NCBI GenBank assembly: GCA_963665155.2
Contig: CAXXFI010000001.1
Location: forward strand, 186,001 to 250,000
Length of the DNA stretch: 64,000 nt
Source: UBA1141 sp963665155
GTDB taxonomy: Bacteria > Chloroflexota > Dehalococcoidia > Lucifugimonadales > UBA3495
Direction of reading: 5' to 3'
The translations under genes and the position numbers were made by a program. This document shows positions 54,201 to 63,494 of this stretch, piece after piece. Position 1 is the stretch's first letter. Each line of letters begins with the position of its first letter. The notes below the pieces were generated by a model. The model did no database searches and had not been told where the DNA came from. It saw nothing but the letters and a program-made list of their open reading frames with translations.

Positions 54201-56914
54201 TGATTGACCCTGACGGGAACTCTGGGGACATGCTGCCGATTGCGATGGATACCGTGATTACCACCGCCAATTGGCAGTGGTACAGGGCCAAGAACAGCAA
54301 CCCTAACCGTAACCCGAATGTTGATATGCTCGGTGAGGCCATTTCCGATTGGGAGACCCTCGTCGGGCAGGGCAACCCCACCTCGGCCATCTACACTCCC
54401 CAAGGGAAGACCGCGGCTGCGGAGGGTGCGCCGGCAACGGGCGATGCAGCGGACGAAACCTGGCTCCTGTTGGCCAAGGCGGAGTATACGGACAATCAGG
54501 GCAGCGACAAGACAGCGATTGGGATTACGGCCCACACGGTGAAGCCGGACGTGCACGATGACCAGAACAACTCGCCCGACTTCAAAATCTCCGAAACCAC
54601 CAGGACGGTGCCGGAAGATACCGACGTGGGCGATCCGGTGGGCCCGCCAGTAGTCGTGCTGACTAACGAGGACAACGACATTCTTACCTACGAGATACTG
54701 ACTGTCATCGGCGACAACGCTGAATTTGTCTCAAAAGATGTGCTGTCCTTCTCGATCAACAAGGCGACGGGACAGATCATGGTCAGGCAGGAGTTGAATT
54801 TCGAGGGCCATGTCGATGACATAGACGGCGATACCAACAAGGATGACGGGGGATACAAGCTCGTCATAAGGGCCACGGACCCCTCCAATGAGACTACGGG
54901 CGCTAACAACCGTGGTGAAATCGTGGTGCGCATCACCGCCACCGATGTCAACGAGGCGCCGACCGTGTCGTCCGGCATGATGGAACTGTCGGTAGACGAG
55001 TTGGACAGCAGCAAGAAGGACACCGACGTCACCAAGTATGTAGGTCTAGGGTACACGTTAGAAGGTTCGCCTCCTGACCAAAGTAGTATACTCGACACGC
55101 CTACTCTTAACCTCTACCAACGGATGGATGTGGACGCCAATGACGTTACCAGTTGGCCCGAGCCAATAGCTGGGCCCGACGGACACCTGTTCGAGTACAG
55201 CACTCCCACGGACAACAGCATTGCGCGGAGGCTGCACTTCAAGAGCCCGCCGGACTTCGAAAATCCCATGGACACCAACGAGGACAACGTATACGAAGTG
55301 ACCGTAAGGGTGGTGGACACCAGCAACGCGGTAGGCACGAGGAACGTCAGGGTAACGGTGAACAACGTAAATGAGGCCGGGAAGCTGGTACTCACGCCCG
55401 AGGAGCCCCACGACGGGATGCCAGTGACGGCTACTCTGACCGACCCAGACGGAGTGGAGTACATCACCGACTGGAAGTGGGCGGCCGACGGCGGCAGGGT
55501 AGCCAATTTCGCGCTTGCGACCCTGGTCCCGGGCGCCACGACTGAGATGCACACCGGAAGCGTGGGTGAGTTCCTGTGGGTCATGGTGGACTACCGGGAC
55601 GGCTACAGTATGGAAAATGACCCGGTAACCGCGGTGGACGAGAGGAACGACGACCCAGATACACCGGACGCGACCGAGCTGCTCCACAACTCCGATGAGA
55701 TGCTGGAGAAGGGGGCAGACAACGCGGTGCGGAAGGACCCTGAAAGAGATACGCAGATACCGCCGCCTGACCCGGACCTCATAGAGATCACAATGATGGT
55801 CAAGGAGAGCGTGCCATCCACGGGATACGTGGGTATGCCGATCGAGATAGGTAACCTGGACTACAAGGTCGGAGAAAATACGCATTCCCGCAACGTGATT
55901 GGCGGACCCGACGCAGCAACTTTCGTGTTGCACGACACGCCGGACAAACGCGGACAGTTGGCGGCGGCGGTGGTGACGCACTTCGACTACGAAGCCGCGA
56001 AGAATACCTACATCGTCGAGGTGACGGACCCGGACGCAGAGGTCGCGGTAGGCCCGGTGCGGGTGACCATCATGGTGATGGACGTTAACGAGGCTCCGAC
56101 TGCGCCGCACGAACAACGCGGCGGGTTGTCGGTAACCGGGCGTGCAAACGTGGTGTTCGACGAGATCAAGGCCGACAATACTACGCCTGACCTCATGGTG
56201 GGCACCTACAGGGGCATCGGCGCGCAGGCTGGCAGCGTCACCTGGAGTCTATCCGGCCCGGACATGGGCGACTTCAGCATCGGCCGCAGCACCGGTGAGG
56301 TAACCTTCAGGGCAGCCCCGAACTACGAGATGCCGATGGACGCGGACACGGACAACCGGTACCAGATAACGGTGGTGGCCAACGACGCCACGTTGCCAGT
56401 GACCGTGATGGTAGTGAACGTGGACGAAGACGGGACGCTAACCCTGTCGGCGAGTGCGACGGAAGCGCTCACGATGGCGCCGCAGGTTGGCGACACAATA
56501 ACTGGGGCTGTGATGGACCCGGACGGCGGCGTAACCGGCGAGTCTTGGCAGTGGGCCAGGACCACGACACCGGCCATGATGGACAGTTGGATGGACATCG
56601 GCGCGATGGACGCCGCGTACACGGTGATGGACGCCGACGAAGGATATCACCTGCGGGCGACGGCGATGTACGACGACGGGGAAGGCGTGGGCAAGATGGC
56701 CTCGGAGGAGACCATGATGGTGATGGTCACCAACGTGGACGAGATGGGAAGCGGGGAGGACCCCTTGGTCGACAGGTATGACGCGAATGACAACGACATG
56801 ATTGATAAGCCCGAAGTGCTGAAGGCCATCAACGACTACCTCTTCGGTGAGGGGGATGAGGCCATCAGCAAGCCCGAGGTACTAAGGCTCATTAACCTCT
56901 ACCTCTTCGGATAG
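51257..56914 (+). CDS. Giant secreted cadherin-like repeat protein with dockerin-like C-terminus
   Basis: A 1,885-residue exported protein. Residues 1-38 are a signal peptide (VGIVGALVALSAFLVLS, cleavage near VFGQ). The body alternates cadherin-like domains (calcium-type motifs such as DEDTRGQIFWSLKGEDADDF, GVLTFNDPPDYEKP, VTDKNEG, VNEAPT) with short modules of the form EDPDGG..W.W....Y...D.G.YLRATATY.D. The last 50 residues form a dockerin-like/EF-hand tail (DRYDANDNDMIDKPEVLKAI, then NDYLFG and NLYLFG). ATG 51257 is chosen because GTGAGG lies upstream and the signal peptide starts there. The protein is acidic. Likely cell-surface or released, calcium-stabilised, with a role in adhesion or assembly. 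A broken paralogue precedes it and an orphan copy of the tail lies at 48.1 kb. Confidence 0.88.
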   Translation: MLNRPSKAVVTRVVGIVGALVALSAFLVLSNVPGSVFGQETGVIMYAENGTAPVLTFTSEDPEGMGIHWDVTGVDADDFSISGGVLTFNDPPDYEKPSDRTRADDTETVVGEDNMYQITIRASEMRPSGSTDRALSTETHVTVEVTDKNEGGMVTFNLIQPEVGTPIMATLEDPDGTLTLTGTDLGWDWYVSKVTNPIADAPNHWALATGSVDGADTATTTYTPAGDRVTEADDAAVDEGKFLRAVATYSDALGGPRMAIMVSYNPVRAEVSVLGDTGITIPDNGSPGFTEGLDYTRTIPENTARGMNVGTPVTAEDPNSDTLTYELDNNLTAGDVVGADSDATLFSIDKATGQIKVNGTLDFDAEGTLQPPNPKEYKFYVRAIDPSDEYAEVEVTVIVTNANDPPMIMGSATPGTAVPEAPSELRVNEHDSDDRDDPPDGADVDFTGAPDMMVTHMLGNMNVFTASDEDTRGQIFWSLKGEDADDFVRSQQGLTGESDEPIAIRFKNAPDYEMPTDANGDNVYKVTLVARDSAGAEDERPLTIFVDNVEEQGKATLTAEGDDPDQPVIDEDITAMVEDPDGGVAIITWRWERYSGDVKDSWEVIDRKTTATYMPVDDDNGYYLRATATYLDATSDMDYPETAQTDERVQNVTGGNNAAKVPHMGDGVTDPDGNPADPVPDKVFRVTATSQNAVRVARSRPGQPTDPAFEMASYERTVAENAEVGSIVGEPVMVMPEMGITFGYSLEETETNDNNYFMIDSYGQIRVMEVNFPDPLPNGVIGAAPTPDKDDPTLNFEGTNIFRLIVTATDSTADTRKAKARVTVRLRDLNESPYFDKTSRERVAGADGTAITIEYAEARINSVVQLAATEPDGDDLRWEVTGAEGSDFEIRDAQDIAGDGKDRVELHFKNQPNFESPKGSDTGNANIYRVIVRATETTAVGDGPNMADELEVTVQVMNSDEPGMVEPKWLRPEVNTPLPATLIDPDGNSGDMLPIAMDTVITTANWQWYRAKNSNPNRNPNVDMLGEAISDWETLVGQGNPTSAIYTPQGKTAAAEGAPATGDAADETWLLLAKAEYTDNQGSDKTAIGITAHTVKPDVHDDQNNSPDFKISETTRTVPEDTDVGDPVGPPVVVLTNEDNDILTYEILTVIGDNAEFVSKDVLSFSINKATGQIMVRQELNFEGHVDDIDGDTNKDDGGYKLVIRATDPSNETTGANNRGEIVVRITATDVNEAPTVSSGMMELSVDELDSSKKDTDVTKYVGLGYTLEGSPPDQSSILDTPTLNLYQRMDVDANDVTSWPEPIAGPDGHLFEYSTPTDNSIARRLHFKSPPDFENPMDTNEDNVYEVTVRVVDTSNAVGTRNVRVTVNNVNEAGKLVLTPEEPHDGMPVTATLTDPDGVEYITDWKWAADGGRVANFALATLVPGATTEMHTGSVGEFLWVMVDYRDGYSMENDPVTAVDERNDDPDTPDATELLHNSDEMLEKGADNAVRKDPERDTQIPPPDPDLIEITMMVKESVPSTGYVGMPIEIGNLDYKVGENTHSRNVIGGPDAATFVLHDTPDKRGQLAAAVVTHFDYEAAKNTYIVEVTDPDAEVAVGPVRVTIMVMDVNEAPTAPHEQRGGLSVTGRANVVFDEIKADNTTPDLMVGTYRGIGAQAGSVTWSLSGPDMGDFSIGRSTGEVTFRAAPNYEMPMDADTDNRYQITVVANDATLPVTVMVVNVDEDGTLTLSASATEALTMAPQVGDTITGAVMDPDGGVTGESWQWARTTTPAMMDSWMDIGAMDAAYTVMDADEGYHLRATAMYDDGEGVGKMASEETMMVMVTNVDEMGSGEDPLVDRYDANDNDMIDKPEVLKAINDYLFGEGDEAISKPEVLRLINLYLFG

Positions 56915-57029
56915 TTCAAGGAACACACAGGACCGTAAACTACGGGAGGTTCCGTTTGCTTCAGCAGCAGAGACGATGCGGCGGGAGTCAACAGAACCTT
57001 TCAACGAAACAAACTAAGGGAGAGAGGCC

Positions 57030-59077
57030 TTGCTCAGAATAGTGATGGCGATAGGTGGTGCGATAACGGGTATGGTGGGGCTGTTGGGGCTGTTGGGGCT
57101 GTTGGGGCTGTTGGGTTTGCTTCCTGTGGCTGCCCAGGGTAGTGACCCCAGCGCCACCAGGTCCTTCAACTCGGCAATAGTGGAGCCGGGGGGTGAGGTG
57201 GTAGTGACGATCGCGTCTACCGGCTACGGGATCTTGGGGGGAGTCACGGAAACGCTGCCTGTTGGGTTCAGCTACGAGTCCAGCAGTCTTACCGATATAG
57301 GTGAGGTCACCGAGGTTGATGCTCGGACTGTCAGGTTCACCCTCCAGGGGGCGGACAAGACCTTCACCTACACCGTTACCGCGTCCAGCGTGGAGGGTTC
57401 CCATACGTTCTCCGGTACGCTGAAGGACTCCGACAAAGCCGACCACGACGTCGGCGGCGATGACAACGTAACTGTTGAGGCGCCTGCGGGACAGCAAGCC
57501 AGCGCAACTAGGTCCTTCAACCCGCAAACAGTAGAGCCGGGCGGTGAGGTGGTGGTGACGATCGCGGCTACCGGCTACGGGAGTCTGGGAGGAGTCACGG
57601 AAACGCTGCCTGCCGGGTTCAGCTACGTTCCCAGCAGCCTCACCGGCGAGGGCGAGGTCCTCGTCGACGGCCAGACTATCAAGTTCATTCTGCAGGGGGC
57701 CGACAAGACCTTCACCTACACCGTTATCGCCTCCGACACGGCGGGCACCTATGATTTCTCCGGTCTGCTGAGGGACGCAGACAGAACCGACCATGGGGTT
57801 GGGGGTGATTCCACGGTTGCGGTTTCTCCGGAGGGGATCAGCGCGGACAGGGTCATCAGCCCGACGATGGTATCCCCGGGCGGCCGGTTGGTAGTGACCA
57901 TCACCACCAGCGGATTTAATGCGGGGCTCATTCGGGAAACACTGCCCCAGGGGTTCAGTTACGTTGATGATTCCGTCACTCCCAACGATGTCAGAGCCGG
58001 GACTGACAGCGGGGACGTTATTTTCACCATATCAGGGACATCGCAATTCAGCTACGAGGTTACGGCCTCCGGCACGGTGGGCGGCTATATCTTTGCCGGC
58101 AGTGTGACGTATCTCGACAGCAACAACGACCGCAAATCGGGAGGCGTGGTTGGTGGTGGGGCTATCAGAGTAACGGTTGGGGCCAGCGCAACTAGGTCCT
58201 TCAACCCGCAAACAGTAGAGCCGGGCGGTGAGGTGGTGGTGACGATCGCGGCTACCGGCTACGGGAGTCTGGGAGGAGTCACGGATACGCTGCCTGCCGG
58301 GTTCAGCTACGTTTCCAGCAGCCTCATCGATGAGGGTGAGGTCCTCGTCGACGGCCAGACTATCAAGTTCATTCTGCAGGGGGCCGACAAAACCTTCACC
58401 TATACCCTTACCGCGCCCAGCACGGTGGGACGCCATGATTTCTCCGGTACGCTGAGGGACTCCGACAGAGCCGACCACGACGTCGGCGGCGAGTCCAGCG
58501 TAACGGTTGCCAAGACGCCGACACCCACCACACGGCGATCGGGCGGTGGCGGTGGCGGTGGCGGTGTCGCAGCTACGCCTACGCCTACGCCGGCACCCAC
58601 GGTACGCCGGCACCCACGGCGACGCCGGCACCCACGGCGACGCCGGCACCGACAGTTGCGCCTACGCCCACGGTGACGCCGGCACCCACGGCGACGCCGG
58701 CACCGACAGTTGCGCCTACGCCCACGGCGACGCCGGCACCCACGGCGACGCCGGAACCGACAGTTGCGCCTACGCCCACGGCGACGCCGGCACCCACGGT
58801 AGCACCCATACCGACGGCCGTGCCGACGGCGGCGCCGACACCCATACCGACGGCCGTGCCGACGCCGGTACCCACTGCGGCCCCGACGGCCACCCTCTCG
58901 CCAGCCACCGTCGAGCCGACGCCCACGGTGGTGCCCACGGCTGTGCCGCCTGCGGCGGCGCCGGAAGATGAAGGCGGGTTGCCGACATGGGCGATCGTGC
59001 TGATCATCATCGGGATCGTGGCCGTGGTCCTAGCCGTAGGCGGCGGGTTATTCGCCTTCGTCAGGGGGCGCCGGTAG
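57030..59077 (+). CDS. Surface protein: four repeat domains, Pro/Thr stalk, C-terminal anchor (one frameshift)
   Basis: A TTG start (GGGAGAGAGG upstream; ATG 57045 is an alternative) opens a signal peptide whose core is a perfect GLL repeat. Four related beta domains follow (SATRSFNPQTVEPGGEVVVT, LPAGFSYVPSSL, LQGADKTFTYTV, HDVGGDSSVTV type). Domains 2 and 4 are almost identical in DNA (57506-57735 and 58188-58417), suggesting recent duplication or conversion. A Gly run and a (PTATPAPT)n stalk lead to a transmembrane end (TWAIVLIIIGIVAVVLAVGG) with RGRR. One base is missing in the stalk repeat at 58601-58605, so the raw frame stops at 58676; the anchor lies in the next frame to 59077. With the indel restored the product is about 682 residues. 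Slippage in the repeat or an assembly error are both possible. Confidence 0.78.
57077..57112 (+). repeat. 9-bp tandem repeat in signal peptide
   Basis: Four perfect copies of GGGGCTGTT encode the GLL repeats of the signal peptide core. In-frame, so copy changes would alter the length of the hydrophobic core. Confidence 0.9.
58585..58870 (+). repeat. Pro/Thr stalk minisatellite
   Basis: Degenerate tandem units built on ACGCCGGCACCCACGGCG and GCGCCTACGCCCACGGCG encode the PTATPAPT stalk. One unit near 58601 is one base short. Confidence 0.85.
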
Positions 59078-59116
59078 GTACTAGGGTCCAGCGCCTGGCG
59101 AATCCAAGGTGATCTT

Positions 59117-59153
59117 GGAATGAGGGCTCTTCGGAGGGCCCTCATTCCTTTTT
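59117..59153 (+). terminator. Rho-independent terminator
   Basis: GGAATGAGGGC pairs with GCCCTCATTCC around a short loop and is followed by TTTTT. It lies 40 bp after the surface-protein stop. Confidence 0.85.
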
Positions 59154-59330
59154 CGAAAGGTCTTTCGATTGTCCACCCAAGGCAGCCACAAGGGCTGCCC
59201 CTACGCTTGGAAGCCGGCGACAATTGGAAGGCCCTGATGACGCGGCGTAAGTGTCCAGAGGTTTGCTATGTCCCCTCCCTCGCACACAGGAGAGGGTCCC
59301 GCTTGAGCATGGGAGCGACTTCGACGAACT

Positions 59331-59378
59331 GTCCCCCCTCCCCCGCGCACGGGGGAGGGTTAGGGTGGGGGTGCCCCC
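59331..59378. repeat. REP-like CCCTCCCCCGCGCACGGGGG element
   Basis: A palindromic CCCTCCCCC...GGGGGAGGG core is followed by TTAGGGTGGGGG, a type of intergenic repeat common in GC-rich genomes. A second, shorter palindrome (CCTCCCTCGCACACAGGAGAGG) lies at about 59273-59296. Confidence 0.5.
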
Positions 59379-59815
59379 GTTGGAGGCCTTGCGACACTTG
59401 TCCCTTTCCAACGCCGGGAACGATGCTTTGCCATAGTGCTTCCAGAATAGTGCAATCCTGAATCCAAATAACACAGGACCTTCAAAATCCCGCCCGTCTC
59501 CCTCCGCGGCCTCTGGGGTGAAAATGAGAGTAAGTGAGAGAAAATGAGAGGGAAAGAAAAAACCGACGCGTTACCCAAGGGTTCCAGTTGCTGGCGCGAA
59601 AATCCGACGGACACCCCGCCACGGCAGCGAGATGCTGTCTGGGCTAACCGGTGCGTTATCATTGTGCCGCTTTCTGGGCCCCACCAAAGAATCTGTCGCC
59701 CTTCAACCTTACCTGATTAGACCCGAACCCTAATGAGCGGTTCGGGCCGCACCTTGACTTCTCAATGCTCTTGGCCTACCCGTTTTCAACCAAACCGACG
59801 GACCAAGAGGACCTC
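59379..59815. other. Intergenic, no gene seen
   Basis: Contains AATGAGAG-type short repeats near 59520-59555 and a hairpin CCCGAACC...GGTTCGGG at about 59722-59748. No frame has a start and family motif. Confidence 0.45.
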
Positions 59816-60640
59816 AGTTTTTGGTGTTGATGGATAACTGGTAAGTTGGTCTGGGGCGCGAACGCAAAGGACAACGCCGAGCCGGTGCGGCTGGAGCAGG
59901 CGTTCCCCGCCATCATCACCAAGGACCAGTTCAGCAAGGTCGGCAAGCTGATGCGCTCCCGTGCTCCCAAGAGGTCCCATCCCCGAAGGGTCGGAAGCAC
60001 CTACCTGCTCAGCGGTCTGGTCAAGTGCAGGGCGTGCGGCAGGCCGCTCTCCGGCCAGGAGGCCAAGAGCGGCCAGTTCTCCTACTACGTCTGCCAGTCG
60101 ATCATGAAGCGCGGCAAGGACGCCTGCGTTACCCCCAGGCTCAACGCCCGCCGCTTCGAGCAGATGATCGTCGACAAGATTCGCTCCAACATCCTCACAG
60201 AGGGGAGCATTACCGAGCTAGTGAAGGCGGTGGACGAGGAGATGGACGGCATAGCGAGCGAGCAGCGCAAGAGGCTCCGAACCCATCGAGGATGAGCTTG
60301 AGGACGTTAAGCGGAGGCTGGGCCGCATCTGGAACGCCATCGAGACGTCCGACATTGACATCGCCGACGCCTCAGACAGAATCAAGGAACATCGGGAGCG
60401 AAAGGAGCGTCTTGAGGATGCGGCGGCGGACGCCAGGGCGGTCCTTTCCCAGCGCAGGGCGTACCTAGACGATGTAAGCACCATCGCGGCCTACGCCAAG
60501 GATATGAAAGACTTCCTGCAGGAGAGCGAGCTGACCGAGCGCAGGGCCTTCATCGAGTCCTTCGTCAAGGAGATCATCGTCATTCCCGGCGACGCTCTCA
60601 TACGCTACACCGTGCCTATGCCCGACGATAGTTTTTTAGC
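59816..60640 (+). pseudogene. Large serine recombinase C-terminal fragment (copy A)
   Basis: It starts at AGTTTTTGGTGTTGAT and reads KLVWGANAKDN, AFPAIITKDQFSKVGKLM, the zinc ribbon YLLSGLVKCRACGRPLSGQE with YYVCQS, and a Leu-rich helical tail (RIWNAIETSDIDIADASDR, LTERRAFIESFVKEIIVIPG). A frameshift lies near 60280. The catalytic and recombinase domains are absent. It meets copy B tail to tail near 60640. Confidence 0.8.
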
Positions 60641-61590
60641 CGGACGGGCCACCGAAAAAGTGCCCCTTGACGCCTCGGTTCTGTCTACCGTACACGTCGG
60701 CCCACCAGACTGTACTGTACTGCGAACTCGCCCGTTCAGGGCGACCTCTGCGGCGTCCGCTCCACCTATGGGAGAGTCCTCCGGCGTGGGTATGGAGTAG
60801 ACGATGGCGGCCTTGCCGGGCTTGACCTCGACCTCCTTGACGAAGGAGTGGACGAAGGCCCTGGTCTCGGTCAGCTCGCTGGTCTTGAGGAACTCGCTCA
60901 TCTCCTCGGCGAAGGTGGCGATGGTGTTGGCGCTGTCCAGGAACTTCCGCCGCTCCGCCAGCAGCCCTCTCGCCTCCTCAGCGGCGACCTCCAGCTTCTC
61001 CTTGCGCTCCCGGTGCTCCCTGATGCGCTCCGAGGCGTCGGCCATCTCGATGTCGGTGGTCTCGATGACCTGCCAGATGCGGCCCAGCCGCTTCTTCACG
61101 TCCTCAAGCTCCTCCTCGATGGTCTCCAGCCGCTGACGCTGCTCGGCGGCCACGCCGTCCATCTCCTCGTCCAGCAGCTTCACCAGGTCTCGGATGTTGG
61201 ACTCGGTGAGGACGTTGGCCCGAATCTCATCGACGATGAGCTTCTCGAAGCTCTTGGCGTTGAGCCTGGGGGTCTTGCAGGTCCCGCTGCCCCGCTTGAG
61301 CAGGGAGTGGCAGACGTAGTAGGTGTACTTGCCGCTCTTGGCCTCGGCTGCCGTCATGGCCTTGCCGCAGGTCTCGCACCGGAGCAGGCCGCTGAGCAGG
61401 TAGGGGCTGGCGGAGCGCCGGGGGTGGACTTTCTTCGGAGCGCGGGACCCCAGCAGCTTGTTGACCCTTTGGAACTGCCGCTTGGAGACGATGGCGGGGT
61501 GTGCGTCCTCGACGCGCACGGCCGGCGCGCCGTCCTTGGCTCTGGTCCCCCAGACCAGCGTATCGGTTAGCCAATCAACACCAAAAACTC
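60605..61590 (-). pseudogene. Large serine recombinase C-terminal fragment (copy B)
   Basis: A minus-strand frame with the same region as copy A: DTLVWGTRAKDGAPAVRVED, HPAIVSKRQFQRVNKLLG, zinc ribbon YLLSGLLRCETCGKAMTAAE, coiled segment RIWQVIETTDIEMADASER, LTETRAFVHSFVKEVEVKPG. It is clearly diverged from copy A, so the two are related, not a fresh duplication. It also begins at the same AGTTTTTGGTGTTGAT sequence (inverted, ending about 61590) and lacks the catalytic domain. No frameshift is seen in this copy. Confidence 0.8.
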
Positions 61591-61664
61591 CGGTACTCGT
61601 GGGAAGTAGGGCTGGACAATCCGGTCAATGACAGGTTGTAAGTTCAGCCTACTTGGGATCAGCA

Positions 61665-61693
61665 AAGGGGCCGCCTTTTATCGGGGCGGCCTT
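61665..61693. terminator. Terminator-like hairpin
   Basis: GGCCGCC (61669-61675) pairs with GGCGGCC (61685-61691) around TTTTATCGG, with flanking AA and TT. Confidence 0.5.
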
Positions 61694-61859
61694 CCACGCC
61701 TCTTCCTCCGGCGCCAGTCTTGCCACGTGAGCAAAGTCAGGCAACAGAGGGCTGTTCCCGGTAGCGAACATTCATACTAAATCGAGTGAGCCAGCGTCAG
61801 CTGCAGAGAGCAGTCTCAGCAGCCAGCGTGTCGACGATGAACAGGAAAGGAGCAAAACT

Positions 61860-62597
61860 ATGAACGAAGGACACCAACGGGGATGGCGTCCGCGCTGCCA
61901 CGCCGTTGATAAGATGATGGGCAGGCTGCCCCAGGTGACTTTGCGCGGGGAATCAGGAAGCTGAACCAGAAAATACGGGCCAGTCCGGACAATGCCCCCT
62001 CCCTGTTGGCCAGTAGGGTGCTTTACAGCAAGCTGGACGACGACCGCCGGGCGGCCAAAGGACTTCAGCCAGGTGATCGAGTTAGCGCCACGTTGCGCCG
62101 ACGCCCTTCACCTGAGGGCAGTGTGCCGTGCCGTGCCGGGCTTGGGGAGTACCGCCTGGCAGCAGAGGACTACGACGCAATTATCCAACTCGACCCGCAC
62201 GACGCCGTCGCTCATGACTCCCGTGGGGTGTGCCGGATGAACCTGGGCGAACCGGGCCGGGCCATGGATGATTACAGCACCGCCATCGGTCTGGACCCCA
62301 GCTACGCTATTCCCTACTACAACCGGGCGAGACTACAACCGGGCGAGCATTCACGCGGAACAGGGAGACCTGTGGCGGGCGGTGGAAGACCTCAACAGGG
62401 CCATCGAACTGGACCCCGGCTCCGCACAGACCCTCTATCAACGGGGAATGACCTACGGGAGTTTGGGTTCATGCGACTAGACCATCGAGGACCTGGACGA
62501 GGCCGTCCGCCTGAATCCCGAACACCCATCTGGCCGGAAGGTCGCCGTTGAACTGCCGGAGAGCACCAAGCCCGAGAAGGATGCCTGGAAGGCCTGA
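61860..62597 (+). pseudogene. Broken TPR-repeat protein
   Basis: AGGAAAGGAGCAAAACT precedes ATG 61860, but that frame stops after 34 codons. TPR segments then appear in different frames: DFSQVIELAPRCADALHLRA, EDYDAIIQLDPHDAVAHDSR, MDDYSTAIGLDPSYAIPYYN and EDLNRAIELDPGSAQTLYQR. A short duplication (CTACAACCGGGCGAG twice near 62318-62346) causes one shift, and a TAG splits the last repeat at 62478. At least four lesions make this a pseudogene. TPRs mediate protein binding. Confidence 0.8.
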
Positions 62598-62654
62598 CCT
62601 GGACAGGATGCAGCGGCGGCACTGGCCGGAATACCGTGCGAATCAAGCTTGGAT

Positions 62655-63494
62655 TCAGATACCACCGGGCGGGATCGATACTCGCTTTGGGGGCCTCGTC
62701 CCAGGGGGCAGGGGGGCTGGCCGTCGGAACTCCCGAGGCCCATCGGCACGCTTGGCAGCCGAGGCCAGGCGGCTTATCGTCATTATTAGGTACCCGCCCA
62801 CCACGGCCACTATGTAGACGATCGTCGCGAACGACATCCACAAGATGCCAAGCCGCCAAAGGGCCGAGCTCTCTTCATCGGTATATCCCAGCGCCTCCGG
62901 GCTTACTTCCCGCAGCGGGATGATACGGAAATCCTCAGCGGTCATCACAAGCCCTGGGTCCAGGTATCCCGCCAGTGTCCCGATAATGCCCAGCGCACCC
63001 AGAAGCGTCGTCACCACAACCGCCGCCTTGAGCACAAAGCCCCCGTCTCTCAACGCCATCCCCGGTTCATTGAAGGCGACAATGGTGGCGAAGGCGATGA
63101 AAAGTATTCCGAAGATATAGGTGAAGTGTATCCAATTGCCCAGATTTGTGAACACCACGAGATTGATATACACGAACAACAGCGGCGGAAGCGTTGTCCA
63201 AAACGCGCGGGAAAAGGCGCTCCGGCTGCCTCTGGGCCCGTATTGACGGCTCCACAACACGCTGAACATGACCGAGCCAGCCAGCGAAAGCGCCAGGTGC
63301 GCCAGCATCGTGAGCAGGAAAGACACTGGCGTGTTGGTGAAGGCCGCGAAGGTATGAAACCCGAAGTGATCGCTCTTGGTGAGCATGCTTATCAGAAGGG
63401 GCGCATTCAGCGTGAAGAACAGGGAGATGTAGAAGAGGTCCACGACATGGTCGCGCTCTGGCAGGTCCCGGTCTCGTTTCACCCATCGCAGCAC
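62655..63494 (-). CDS. Multi-pass membrane protein of unknown function
   Basis: A 279-residue protein with six to seven predicted membrane segments (VVDLFYISLFFTLNAPLLIS, LLTMLAHLALSLAGSVMFSV, LPPLLFVYINLVVF, FTYIFGILFIAFATIVAF, VLKAAVVVTTLLGALGIIGT, MSFATIVYIVAVVGGYLIM) and a Pro/Arg-rich C-terminal tail. The GTG start at 63494 lies inside the end of the upstream HTH gene (overlap 16 bp in another frame). The end of that gene is a pair of membrane helices, so the two may be one gene split by an indel. No family recognised. Confidence 0.6.
   Translation of the reverse strand: MLRWVKRDRDLPERDHVVDLFYISLFFTLNAPLLISMLTKSDHFGFHTFAAFTNTPVSFLLTMLAHLALSLAGSVMFSVLWSRQYGPRGSRSAFSRAFWTTLPPLLFVYINLVVFTNLGNWIHFTYIFGILFIAFATIVAFNEPGMALRDGGFVLKAAVVVTTLLGALGIIGTLAGYLDPGLVMTAEDFRIIPLREVSPEALGYTDEESSALWRLGILWMSFATIVYIVAVVGGYLIMTISRLASAAKRADGPREFRRPAPLPPGTRPPKRVSIPPGGI

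Noticed and set aside
58507..59223. Antisense frames over the Pro/Thr stalk
   Set aside because: Low-complexity shadows of the stalk repeat, without starts or domains.
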